Positions 12,464 to 24,042 of a DNA stretch of 64,000 nucleotides are shown one piece after another. Origin of the DNA: Diadema setosum. Its lineage: Eukaryota > Echinodermata > Echinoidea > Diadematoida > Diadematidae. A model generated the notes under the pieces. That model made no database searches. It was given only the letters and a program-made list of their open reading frames with translations, and was not told the origin of the DNA. The DNA lies in contig NC_092701.1 in the NCBI RefSeq assembly GCF_964275005.1, forward strand, positions 35,778,520 to 35,842,519, read 5' to 3'. Each line of letters opens with the position of its first letter. Position 1 is the first letter of the stretch. The position numbers were made by a program, and so were the translations under genes.

Positions 12464-15400
12464 ATGTCGAAAAACACAGGAGCATCAAAATTTAGGAAAG
12501 TAAATGTAGACGATTATGATGAGAACAACTTCCAAGATGACCAGCTTTTCGATGATCAAGTTGCGGGACCAGACGAAGGGGAAATTCAGCGGCTTCTAAA
12601 CTCGTATCCTTTTTCTGGCGGCTGGTCGGCCGGGCACGGCCCGTCGAGACCGCGCCATCTGTCCGCTGAGCCCGTTGGCACTGCATTCGGTCAGCTAGCG
12701 CTGCGCTGCTAGCTCACTAACGTTAGGTAGGCTACACATTTGTATACAGACAGGATCAGGATAGTCATAGTCATAGAACAGTTTCATGCAGTGATTATAT
12801 AAAGGTCCTAGGACACAGAAACGTTTCATATCGTGACATGAATGAGTTATCATCCAGCGAATAAGTTATACTAGATGACCTCAAACGTGTCTGTTCTATT
12901 TGATAAGTTGAAAAAATTCTGAATCCGCGCACTTAGATTTGAACAGTAAATTCCATTCTAGCTCCTTCTTCTGTTCTGACTTCTGTTGCTTGTTGTTGTG
13001 TTGTTTTAATTTTAATGGCATTTTCCATTCTGACTGATTAGTATAGTAGTGTATATGGTAGGTGTCCAACACATCAACACTGTACATTGAAACTTACACC
13101 CCTCTATTTTGAAAGCACTGCGCGTACACAGAACAAACATAAACCCATGAGACTACGCGGAGTGGTTTTCTGTTCTGCAAGGGATTTGAAAATGTCCAAA
13201 CTGTATTACTGAAAAACCTGATAATAAACAAGATCAACAGCAAAACAATGATACTGTATAATAAAATAACATGTTAGAAAAAACATTTACATATGCACTT
13301 CACATGTATAACAGCAATAGAGGATAGGGGGTAGGGCATATTTGAATGGATTGTTTGTGTATAATAGACCCAGCTATACCGTAATCAAGTGTGTGTGCAT
13401 ACACCAGTATGCATGTTGTGGAATGATATACAGTAGTAAATGTGCATCGATTTTCATGCGTGGAAATATTCAAACAATTAGTGTGTGTGTGTGTGTGAAT
13501 TGGTAGGGCCATAGGGGGAAAAAATGTTTAGGGAACTGCACAGCACAAATTTAAGAACCTGCAAATAATGTTTTTGAGCTGCTCATCCCGAAAATTTAGT
13601 TGCGCGAAAATGTCAATGTAATTATTATTATCATTATCATTATTATCATCATCATCATTGAATCATCTGTCATGGGTATCCTCCTGGTTGAGGCAAATAT
13701 GTTCCCCATTGGTTTGCCCTGCCCTAACTGCGACCAGCCCGAACGCGAAGCCACAGTTACCTGTGTGAAGTAGCGCCCCAGGGTTAGCCCTAACTGTGCT
13801 TCTGATATCTTTGAAGTCTATGTGGTTCCATAAAAAAGATGTTGATTTCTCCTCTATCAGTGTGCCCTCATGCCTTGCATCTGCCTGGTGCTAAGGCGGG
13901 TTTTGTATCCAAGCAAATATCTCAAGTTCAGCTGGACCAAACTGTGTCTTACGAGCACAGAATATCTTTAATTTTGTATCAAATCACCCAAGATACTCAG
14001 TACAATAACACATGGTTGCAGCTGGTATTCTTTTTAACAGTATGCATAGTTGGAGATATACTCTTTCAAACTGACCATGCATCACTGCCAGAAAAGAAAT
14101 AAGAATAAAAATATCAAAGCAAAACTCAACATTTTCCTCTCTCTCTGGTTCTAAAATTCATTTTTTTTTTTTTTTTTTTTTTTTGGGTGCAGTGGACTAC
14201 AGTTTACAAAGTCCTCGGGACGGCAGTTTTCTTTCATTATAACACATAAAATGAATAAAGTTGCAGCCCTAATTTTTACCTCATTTTAACCAGAATTTCG
14301 TTATAATCATGTTCCTTATAACGGGAGTGCACTGTACACTACACATACAGGTGTACTTCTTTCTTTGAATGCCGCCCATTATGTTGGCTTGAAAGTTTTC
14401 ATACAAATTACAGTCTGAACATAATCCTATCATTTCGAAGCTAACCTTAACTGATGTACATTTGATGTTCAGAAAGAAAAATACAGAAGCTCTCCATCTT
14501 GCGCTGAAGAACCCTCCCATCATGTCCAAGAATCCAGCAGTCAAAGTAAGTACTTCTCAGGTTTGTTAAATGTAGTTCGACCATTCAGACGTGAACAAGG
14601 TGGAAAAGAAATCTTGTGATTGAAATGGCACGTGGTGTTTGCGTAGGACATGCAACATACATCTGTACCTGTGCAGTTTATATCTGCTCTCACTGATTCT
14701 TCCTGATTGAGCAGAGGGTACTTGTGCCACATAATGTACTCCATTAGTGAGGAGTATTGTAATGTCGGGGGGGGGGGGGGGGGACCTCCAGTGCCAACTT
14801 AAACTACTGTAGCACTCACACTTATACCATTTGCCCATCCAATTGAAAAGTCTGAGCTAAGCATTAAAAAATGTAAACTTTTTAATTTTCAGTTTAAAAA
14901 GTTTTTAAAGAATTTTATTTTGTTAGTGGAATCAATTTATTTAGAGACACCCACACATCCTGAAGTCACAGTGCTGCTCTCTTTAGCAGACTTGCTAAAT
15001 TCATTGCATTTTATCCCCTATCTTAAATGCAGTTTATTGTTTACTCTCTCCTGCACTTCTGCATTATTATCTTTCACACTTTGCTCATGGATAGGCTAAG
15101 GCTTTCTCGGTGGTTATGAGGGTTCTAACAAACTTCAAGTCATCAGAAGTTGAGAATGCAGTGAACTCCCTAGACCCCGAGAGTATCGACGTCTTAATGA
15201 AGTACATCTACCGCAGCTTTGCTGAGCCGTCCGAAGGAACAGCGGGGATCATGCTGACATGGCATGAAAAGGTATGACTTTTGTCTTCATTCTCTGCCCA
15301 GTTCATTTTCTGTAGTATTCTTTCAGAAAAGTACAGATTTGAGTTTTGCTTGCTTTGATAGTTAAAGGGATGGTATAGTTTTGGTTGAGAAGGGGATTCA

Positions 15401-16928
15401 GGTTTTAACTTTTTTGGAGATGATTAGTAACCACTTATATGAAATATTAATGAGCATACAATTCTAAGAGAAATCAGCAGTTTGTATGATGAAAATTGGT
15501 TGAAGTAAAACAAAGTGGTCCGAATAAAAGGTTGGTTCCACCTTTTATTAGGATTGCTTTGATTTTGGATATGTCAGCCATTTCAAAACTGATTGTCATC
15601 AAATAATTGTTGATTCCTGTTAGAAGTGGATGCTCTTGAATATTTCATGTGTAAGTGGTTTCTAATTCGCAAAAGGTTAGAATTTGAATCGCCATCTCAA
15701 CCAATACTATACCATCCCTTTAGATACCATGTTGATTGCTCGAGATGTGAAAATTACCGTGATTAACTCATGGTATTAAATTAGTTTTAATTGCAACTTA
15801 CCTGAAATTTTAGCTATAATTTATCATTACTAGAAAAACAATTTTAAAAAAAAAGAACTTGCATCCCACTGTACTTTTGTTTTTGCAGTCCCTCATGTTT
15901 GTGATTTTAAGTTGCTCAAAATATAGCATTCAAGACTAAACTCAGACCTGTTTATTTTTATAAGCAACTTTAAATTTCAAGACTTTATATGAATGAGGAG
16001 TTTTATATTTGTAACTGCACATAAACATTGTAGCATGTCACATGACTCAATCAGTACTGTAGCTATATTTGATATAATTATTACTAGTATTACTGTCATC
16101 AGTGCTATTAGTAAATACAGGTGTAGTATAATATGGTTGTAGTAGTAGTTGTTTTAAAAGTATGATTGTCATTCTTATTTTGTTATTGTTGTCTATTTTT
16201 TTATATCAGTACTTACAGAGACTCCAACTCTCCCGCTTTCAACAGGAGATCTCCCGCCAAAAGCCCCTTTTCGCGAAATCTCCTTTACTCCCGCTTGCGT
16301 GGTTTTGCTATGCCAATCAATCGCATTTGCATGCATGAATAGCATCTGCATATGGTATATGAAGTGAAGTTTTAATAAGCCAATATATAATTGAAATCAT
16401 TGAATTATTACTTTTTAGTGCCATCGTATGTTGAATGATAAACCTGAAATAGCACAAGAGAGCATCTAGAACCCTATTTACCCAAGGGACTTCGCACACA
16501 TGAAGTTTGAGTCTCCCGTCTGCTACACAACTGTAGGGGTTTCAGGCGGGAGAATCTCCAGATCAGAAGGTGCTTGGGGTTGGAGTCTCTGTACTCATAT
16601 GTACAGGGTGGATTTTTTTTTTTATTTTTTTTTTTTTATTCATTTTGTGACGGTCATGTTATCTAATTGTTTCTCTGGCTCTTCTTTGACTGTTTTGATC
16701 CTTCTCAGTGTTACTCTTCTTTATGCTAATGATTTATTTATTTATTTATTTTTAAATGATAAGACAAGTAGAGATGCCTGTCTTTCTTAATATTAGTCGC
16801 CAGCTGATTCTGATGCCCTGTTTGTTTTGTTTTGTTCTCTTTCTTTTCTGTCTTTCCATCTCCAGGTGTATGCTGTGGGAGGTGTGGGATGTATAATGCG
16901 AGTGCTAACTGACAGGAAAGGCGTCTGA
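12464..16928 (+). CDS. ARPC5: Actin-related protein 2/3 complex subunit 5 (p16-Arc), four exons
   Basis: Smallest subunit of the Arp2/3 complex, which nucleates branched actin filaments in the cytoplasm. Coding exons are 12464-12603, 14473-14545, 15095-15271 and 16866-16928. All have GT-AG borders; phases are 2, 0 and 0. The product is 150 residues (human ARPC5 has 151). The N terminus MSKNTGASKFRKVNVDDYDE matches the family start with its acidic stretch. Later blocks are LALKNPP (about 56-62), VLTNFKSSEVENAV (81-94), DVLMKYIY (103-110), LTWHEK (125-130), and VGGVGCIMRVL followed by the short tail TDRKGV. The start is closer to ARPC5 than ARPC5L, but the vertebrate pair are duplicates, so this is probably the single pre-duplication gene. 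It is divergent from RPL35. Introns hold several MITEs. Candidate poly(A) signals are at 19647 and 20447, so the 3' UTR may be long. Confidence 0.95.
14190..14334. mobile_element. pogo/Tigger-like MITE copy in ARPC5 intron 1
   Basis: The left end begins CAGTGGACTACAG after a long T run; the right end is TTATAACGGGAGTGCACTG, followed by TA. The inside has the TTTCATTATAAC and TTTCGTTATAAT words shared with the other copies. About 145 bp. Confidence 0.55.
15362..15722. mobile_element. Palindromic MITE, TTAAAGGG family, diverged copy (ARPC5 intron 3)
   Basis: Begins TTAAAGGGATGGTATAGTT and ends with its near complement ACTATACCATCCCTTTAG. The arms run most of the 361 bp, with CTTTTATTA-type words near the centre. 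It is a clear relative of the 391-bp copies at 47131 and 54040 (shared GATGAAAATTGGTT and GATATGTCAGCCATTT-like words) but more diverged. Confidence 0.75.
16208..16595. mobile_element. Foldback element in ARPC5 intron 3
   Basis: The left end CAGAGACTCCAACTCTCCCG (about 16216) is mirrored at the right by GTTGGAGTCTCTGTACT (to 16595), with GGGAGATC/GGCGGGAGA words next to both arms. A 35-40 bp piece of the same family (CAACTCTCCTGCTTTCGACG) lies at about 9766-9800 in the RPL35 region. Non-coding. Confidence 0.55.
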
Positions 16929-17610
16929 TCTAAGCCACTTTCAGAGACCCTTTCCCCGTTCACAGCATAACACATTTGTATTTTTGTGTTTCTTTTTTAC
17001 CATATGGATTATTTAATCATATTGCCAGAATATGTAGGAAGTGGCCAATCACTGTAGGTCATTACCCGCGTTACTTTCAGAACGTGTCATGCATTCCTTA
17101 TTAACAAGGACAATATGTTAGCACAGAGCAAAGTGTTATGACGTCACTCAACATGTTTTAATGCTTCATGTTCTCACTGTATGTCACAATTAGATGTTGG
17201 ATTTGAGTGACTGTATTAACCAAAGCAATAAGCTGTATCAAAATTTTTGTCATTGGAAAGTGCCAATGAATGAAGAAAAAAAGAAAAAGAGTGAGTTCAG
17301 TGAGAGTTGAGTACGTACATGTATGTATACTTGTATCTTGGAGAAGAAGTCAAGCATTTTGCTTTCATTGTGATTTCTTTGTCCTTGATATCTTCTGGTT
17401 TACATTTACTACAAGTCTCTCGTATCCTTTCAGTGTTTTAGTTTGTGTGGAATATGGACAAAAATGTATTCCCCAATTACATGCCTTCAATGCTTTTTAT
17501 TGTATTTTTGTTGACTTTAGAAGTTTGATTGTTTGCTGGGACTATATCTTCTAAAAGCTGTATGAAAGATCAACCTTGCATAACTCAAACTCATGCAAAG
17601 AAGATCCTGC
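16929..17610 (+). other. ARPC5 3' UTR / downstream DNA
   Basis: Begins immediately after the ARPC5 stop and is AT-rich. No exon is recognised. No consensus AATAAA occurs in this piece; signals at 19647-19652 and 20447-20452 are the nearest seen. Confidence 0.4.
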
Positions 17611-17703
17611 TTAACCCGTTGAGGACGGGCTGATTTTTGTATAGCATGCATTTCCCTTAGACACCTGCCCGAGTTTACTCGGGACAAGTCTTCAACGGCT
17701 TAA
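17611..17703. mobile_element. 93-bp TTAA-flanked mini-MITE (piggyBac-like ends)
   Basis: TTAACCCGTTGAGGAC on the left and GTCTTCAACGGCTTAA on the right, with an internal CCCGAGTTTACTCGGG palindrome. TTAA at both borders and the CCC start resemble non-autonomous piggyBac relatives. The family is inferred. Confidence 0.55.
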
Positions 17704-19661
17704 AAATGATGCTCTACACCTACTCCATAAGGTATTTCTATTTACAAAAGACTGGCAGTCAACATACATGCAGGAATTACAGTCGAATAATTGTTTCATA
17801 CTTGGTACATTGATTCACACGAGGTTGACTCCTATTTCATGTACCTGCAACTAGGGATGCAGTGCCAAGGGTGCCCACTAGAGCTGATTCTATAAAATCT
17901 GTGTAAGATCAAAGTTTGAGGCCTGTTTGATCTGCAGCTGTCTGTGCTCATAGTGGCATATTGGTTTATCCATTAAAACACACTGCAGTGCAATATATTC
18001 AGGTGTCATATGAAAAGCTCTTGGAAGGTGAAAAAAAAAAAAGATGCTGTGTTCACACTCTTGGCAGCATTCCCTACCCTGTATTTACTGTAATAGAAGA
18101 AAGAAAGCATGCAAAAAGTCAGGCTTGAGTGAAGACTAATTGGTAGTCTCTTCAATGATCCAGAGGTAGAGACATAGAGAGCGAACATGAATTCTCTCTC
18201 ACAACCCCTTCTTATGTATTGCTCAAAGGTTTAAATTTTCTAAACCCCCTTTGTTTATAGGAGTTTGTCTCTTGCATAAATTGTATACAGTCAGGCTTGA
18301 GTGAAGACTACATACTCATTCCATGTAGTCATAACTTTGATGATACATTTTTTACACTCATGAACCCGCTTTAATGAACCCATCATGCATTTTTTATGGT
18401 CAAGTAGCAATGTGGATATACAATGACTTAACACATTAAACAAATGGTGGACAAAAAGCTACAACAGCATTTGTAACACTTGGAACGAAACTAGAGGCGT
18501 TCTGTCAAAGTTTCAAAGCTAAGGTGGACTGAAAGATCGGCCTGTATTTATAGTTGAGGATATGTTCCGCAGAGACTACGTCTGACTTTACAGAATCCTT
18601 CTCCTATACAGACTTACAGGTCTCATACCCAGTAAACTGTACTGTGGGGAGATGCTGTACCCATGGAAACCATTGTGATGGGTGGATTGATGCATTCACC
18701 ATCATCAGTTACATGTATTGGTGTGCTATAAGTGTGCTGATGAGCCAAATTTTTCCCCCAAAATTTTCTAGTATTTCAAACAGCTGGTGAGTGCACTGTA
18801 TTTATCGGATGTTGATTTTGCTAGTTAAGTTTAAATTTGCCTATCTGGGACTATGATTAGACATTAACAAGACGGTTGAGGTACCTCACCCTTTGTGTCC
18901 ATAGGGACAGTGATTGAGCATCCCCCCACAGTAGTGTCTATGAGAAGCTTCTGTCTGTTTTAGAAGAGAACCGTCTAAGTCAAAAAAATGTTATGAAACT
19001 CCTCCGAACAGACAAATTTTTCTGTCTAAATAAGACAGCTCCCTCGTACAACTTTATAAATTCGTTTTATATTATTTTACTCTACTAGCTAGAATATTTT
19101 CTGCTCGCATCTTGGAATTCTACAGTTCATAGTAATAGTCATCATCTTTTAAAAAAAAAAGGTCAAACAAAAGTGACTACATTTATATGTATATGATAAT
19201 TTTCAGAAGAATTGATCAGAAGAGCAAACACACATCATGTCATAGTGTATGGTATATATTTTTAAACCAGTCGAAGAAGTGTCCATGTGATAGCACACCC
19301 TTCAAATTTACACGTACGTGTACACATCTGTTATGCACTTTTTTTTTTTCTGGTCAGACATTGACTTTTTGTATGAATGTGGAATATCACTGTTTCCAAA
19401 GATTGATGTCACAGGCACACAGCGTTAGCCCAAAGTGGTGCCAAAATTGGGGTTGTTGTAGCTAGGTTTTAAAGTAACGGGTAATGGAAACAACACATTA
19501 AATTAATGCAGCGTGTATTAGTAGTTAGAGGAGAACTGTCACTTCCGAAAGGAAAACATTCATTTTTTGTTATAATGTAGGATAATAGCTTCCCCATCAA
19601 TGTGAATGTACTACACATACCATGCAAATGATGTTATTGATGCTAGAATAAAATTTTGTCT
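17704..19661. other. No gene recognised
   Basis: AT-rich DNA downstream of ARPC5. The phrase GTCAGGCTTGAGTGAAGACTA occurs at about 18119 and 18292, a small direct repeat about 173 bp apart. No coding exon is seen. Confidence 0.35.
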
Positions 19662-20026
19662 TTAAAGGGGAAGGCTAGTAACTGATCAGTGGGAATCAGT
19701 GGAAATGCTAGGAGATGATTGTTCCAATCCTTATGGGATTCATTCAAGAGTTCATTGTATATCTATTGTTGTGTGAAAATGATTTACTTCAGAACGGTCT
19801 CATATTCAATTAATGTGCAGATTAATGCTCCGTCACTGACCAGGGACGCTAACCTGGAAGCATTAAACTGCACATTACTTGAATATGAGACCATTCTGAA
19901 GCAAATCATTTTCACACAACAATAGATATACAATGAACTCTTGAATGAATCCCATAAGGATTGGAACAGTCATCTCCCAGCATTTCCACTGATTCCCACT
20001 GATCAGTTACTAGCCTTCCCCTTTAA
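19662..20026. mobile_element. 365-bp near-perfect palindromic MITE
   Basis: TTAAAGGGGAAGGCTAGTAA on the left is mirrored by CTAGCCTTCCCCTTTAA on the right. Two arms of roughly 165 bp are almost fully complementary around a loop of about 30 bp near 19844. Borders read TTAA on both sides, so the target duplication is either TTAA or an internal TA. Arm divergence is only a handful of bases, which suggests recent insertion or ongoing arm correction. Confidence 0.85.
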
Positions 20027-21038
20027 GATCTATTTCTCCAGTATTTCTGCACTCAGTGCCTCTGCAAATACATGCATTGTAATCGCAACTTATTATTCTT
20101 TTGCCCTCAGCCTTGAGTAATATTCTTCAAACTCTGAAGATTTTTGTGGAGATCATGAGATCGGATGATGCTGTAAGCTAATTTCCACCCCAGTAGATTG
20201 CTGTAAATGTTAGTAACTTCTTGTAGTGAAGAAAATGCTTTTGGAATTGTAAGACATTTTTTTTTTTTCCAGCAATCTTGATGGAAAGAATGTGATTTCA
20301 ATTACACTGTATAGACAGATCTGAGGTGGTTCTCAGAGTGCATATATATTATTTGAGATAAAGAAATATCCTTTATTTGCTCACAAAAGTTTACTTCACG
20401 TATTTGTATGGATGAACCGCCTATGTATGTACAGTATAAATTAGGGAATAAAAATCATTGATGCACAGTTGCGCACTGTATGTTTTGTCATTTCCAATTT
20501 TACTATTGTAGTTATTATGTTGCAGTGTGTGTGTGTGTGTTTGTCAGTCTGTTTTTATGAATGTGAACGTGAAATGTCAGTGCATGCGTCATGGATGAAT
20601 TAGCTGCCTATATTACAGTGTGTAAATGCCTTGAATGAGCAGTAAGTCTGAGTGGTGTTCATGGGGCCAGATTTGTCAGCAGAACTCCTGGGAAATTAAA
20701 ATAATGAATAAATAAATGAATGAATAAAACAGGCTGAAGCTTATGCAATACCCAATATATCCTACTAGTAGCATTAAGACATATGGATACATCCCAGTTA
20801 CACATCACTTAAACTGCCTCCACATGAATTTGGTTAACATCACAGAACTCTGTATTGGCAGTACATTATACTAAAATGTGCTAACATACTTTGCTACATT
20901 CAATGTGGTGTAGACCAGATTTGGTAGAGGGGGCTGTATAGCGGGTGTCCGCAGTACAGCACGTTTCAACTAAAACTACATGTACTGGCTAAACCAGTCG
21001 AGGTAGTGGACTAAATTTGGTGTTGCATGTACTGTATT
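20027..21038. other. No gene recognised; candidate distal ARPC5 poly(A) signal
   Basis: Holds AATAAA at 20447-20452 on the plus strand, a possible far end of the ARPC5 transcript. There is also a short (GT)n at about 20525 and a (GAAT/AAAT)n patch at about 20704-20730. Confidence 0.35.
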
Positions 21039-21109
21039 CAGTGGCAGATCCAGACGGGGGCGCACTGGGCGCGCCCCCTTTTATTTTTTTTTAATAAAAA
21101 CAAAAGAAA
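21039..21109 (+). mobile_element. Left half of a hAT-like MITE, cut by a Helitron-like element
   Basis: CAGTGGCAGATCC followed by a GC-rich GGGCGCGCCCCC patch matches the left end of the complete copy at 41530-41672. The right end is missing; the CTAG border of the next element replaces it. Confidence 0.5.
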
Positions 21110-23151
21110 ACTAGAATTATCACTGAAGGTGATTAATACCCCCGCCCCTAGTGTTGCTTTATAGTATGTGATGTCATGAGGGCAATGGCGTTGATACCAA
21201 GTTTGTGCACTTGTCGAATAGGAAACAGAATAATTTTAGTTTACTGTACAATTACAGAGTTGACACTGAGTATAAAACTTACAGCAAATGGAAACATGCT
21301 TCCCCCCAGCATCACTACACTTAAAGACCATCATACACACCAAATTTGACCTTCATACAACGTGTAGCTTGAATGGTTTATTTTTATACAAAAATGAGTG
21401 GTTACCATGGCAACACATTTTCCTTAAACTAACACATTGGTTCTTGTAAAACTACACTTTTAGATCATGATTCATACCGGGGTACTAAATTTGACTTTAA
21501 TTGCTTGAATGATGGAAAAGTTTTTCGATCTGCAAGGTTTTGGTAAAATTGTGGTTACCATGGCAACGGTTTGTGTGACAAACACAAAAATTATGTGTTC
21601 CACATCTATACCTCAGGGCCATAATGCCTACCAAATTTGGTTTCAATCGCTTGAAAACTGTGGAAGAAGTTCACTCTACAGGGTTAAAAAAAACTAGAAA
21701 TATCACTGAAGGCGATTAATACCCCCGCCCCGTGACGACAGTCTTACGCATGGAAATTACAGCACTTGGTGAAAACATGCATTGAAGACAGTATATGACA
21801 TGGCATAACACACACTGAGATAACTTATTTCAAAAACAGAATACGTGCAATAACAGAGGTTAATGTGTATTGGTAGCCTGCTACGCAAGATTTTTCCAAG
21901 ATTTACTGCAATAATTTGATGTCACGATGGAAGTAGTTCAATCTGCAAGGGTTTTTCCAGATTTATTGCTATTAAAATGTTGTCACCATTGCAACATTGC
22001 GGAAATATGTGTCTTGCACATTAACATATTCAGATGAACATCGGTACCTAATTTCATAAAAATTGATCAAAAACTGTGGGAGGAGTTCGCGACGCAAGAT
22101 TTGTACCCATTTTTGCCCATAATATGCCGTTACCATGGCAACATACTTTTGGGTACTGTCAAAAAATACGTCTTGCACATCTACAACCCAAGGCACACAT
22201 CTGTGCCAAGTTTTATGGGAATCGGTTGAAAACTGAGGAAGTAGTTCGCGACGCAAGATTTGCAACGGACCGACCGCCCGACTGACCGCCCGACCGTCCG
22301 CTGATTCCTATATACCCCCTTCAAACTTCGTTTGGCGGGGGTATATAAAAAAAAAAAACCATGTGGTTACCATGGCAACGCATTGTCCGATACAAATACA
22401 AAGGACATTTTGCAAAACTACCGCTTAAAGAGCATCATACACACCAAATTTCATCTTCATAGTTTAAATGGTTCAATTTGATACAAAAATGAGTGGTTAA
22501 ACCATGGCAACACAATGTGTATTAACACATTGGTGTCTTGCATAACTACACCTCCCGATCATCATACATACTAAATTTGACCTTAATTGCTTGAATGATG
22601 TGGAAGTTATTCAATCCACAAGGTTTTGGTAAAATTATGGTTACCATGGCAACGCTTTGTCCGGCAAACACAAAAATTATGTGTTCCACATCTATGACTC
22701 AAGGCCATAAAGCCTACCACATTTGATATCAATTGCTTCAAAACTGTGGAAGTTGTTCACTCCACAAGATTTTGAAGAAAACATGCGGATACCATGGCAA
22801 TGCTTTGTCAAGTACAAACACAAAGAGTGTCTTGCATAACTACACCTATAGATCATCATAGATACCAATTTTGAAATTGATCGCTTAAATATCATGGAAG
22901 TTATTCAATCCACAAGGTTTTGGTAAAATTATGGTTACCATGGCAACGCATTGTCTGACAAACACAAAAAACATGTCTTGCACATCTATACCTCAATATC
23001 ATCATTTACCCTAAGTTTCATTTGAATTGCTTCAAAACTGTAGGAGGAGTTCGCGATGCAAGATTTTGCAACAGACCGACAGACCGACCGCCCGACTAAC
23101 ATCACGGTGATTCCTATATACCCCCTTCACACTATGTGTGGCGGGGGTATA
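21110..23151 (-). mobile_element. Helitron-like non-autonomous element (outer copy, interrupted)
   Basis: Read on the minus strand, it ends in the hairpin ATCACCTTCAGTGAT (21119-21133) followed four bases later by CTAG at 21111-21114, a classic Helitron 3' terminus. The other end (about 23115-23151) has a stem pairing TATACCCCC with GGGGGTATA, next to CCGACCGACC-type runs. The body is a loose array of ~150-bp blocks centred on GTTACCATGGCAAC. It is split by a second copy at 21693-22345. No protein is coded. Confidence 0.6.
21693..22345 (-). mobile_element. Nested second Helitron-like copy
   Basis: The same CTAG (21694-21697) plus hairpin (21702-21716, one mismatch) border and the same GGCGGGGGTATA border (to about 22345). 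It lies between two halves of the outer copy, whose sequence resumes with ACCATGTGGTTACCATGG at about 22358. It has two X-box-like blocks, one perfect. Confidence 0.6.
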
Positions 23152-23224
23152 AAAAAGGGACACTTGTTCACACTTCATATTGTCATACATAACAAGGAGT
23201 TTCAAATATTTCAAATTGCACATG

Positions 23225-23385
23225 TAATATCATAAAAGTGAAAATTTTCTTGCATTTTGCGCAACCAGAAGCTAGTATGAAAATAAAAGCATGTTCCACG
23301 CGGAATTGAAAACACGCAAAATTCATCTTTAATCAGCCCAGTGGGAAAAATTACTTCCATGATAAACTATCCACTTTTACAGGAA
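23225..23385. mobile_element. MITE, AAAAGTGG-ended family, copy 1
   Basis: Shares the core CCAGAAGCTAGTATGAAAAT with the copy at 30933-31120 (CCAGAACCTAGTGCAAAAAT) and ends in CCACTTTTACAG. About 160 bp; borders approximate. Confidence 0.45.
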
Positions 23386-23865
23386 CTGAATACTGTCAAA
23401 TAAAAGTTATAATTGCTTAAGGATAATAGCTGTGTAATCCTCCGCATAACATTGCTAATGGCTGGACAACTTTTGATATTTTTTCCCACTTAGAAAATAT
23501 TAAATCTAATATTTGTATCTATGCCTTTGTTTGGCATTCTCTCATATCAAAAGAAAGCATCCTTGGAATGACACATTCTCTTGGTTTACATCACTTGTGT
23601 AGTGTAAGGATTTTAGGATTACAAATTATCATACTTGGATCTTTTGCCGTCCAAGTCTTTCTTTTACTTACCTATTGCATTTCTATATTTTTGTCATATA
23701 TACAATGTATACAAATTTCTTATGTTTGGTTTGTGAAAATGCTCTGACATTGGAATCCGTTTTAAAGTTATGTTGTATGTAGGCCCACAAAATCTTCTAG
23801 TAGCATAACTTATTTGTAGGCATAGGTGAACTCTTTTGTGTGGACTTGATGTCAGAAAAACTGTA

Positions 23866-24042
23866 CAGTGGACTCCTGTTATTATGAAATCTTTTCTTTC
23901 GTTATATCAAAATTTCGTTATAACTGAACAAATAGAACAATAAGAATACATAGAGCTGATGATGTTGCAGCCTGAATATTTACTTCGTTGAGTTAAACTG
24001 GAATTTCGTTATAACCGTGTAGGTTATAACAGGAGTGCACTG
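23866..24042. mobile_element. pogo/Tigger-like MITE, best-preserved copy
   Basis: CAGTGGACTCCTGTTATTAT on the left; TTATAACAGGAGTGCACTG on the right; TA on both sides (23864-23865 and 24043-24044). It has internal TTTCGTTATATCAAAATTTC. About 177 bp. Confidence 0.65.

Noticed and set aside
21401-22947. CRISPR-like array from regularly spaced GTTACCATGGCAAC
   Set aside because: The spacers are themselves related repeats, spacing is irregular, and the genome is clearly animal.
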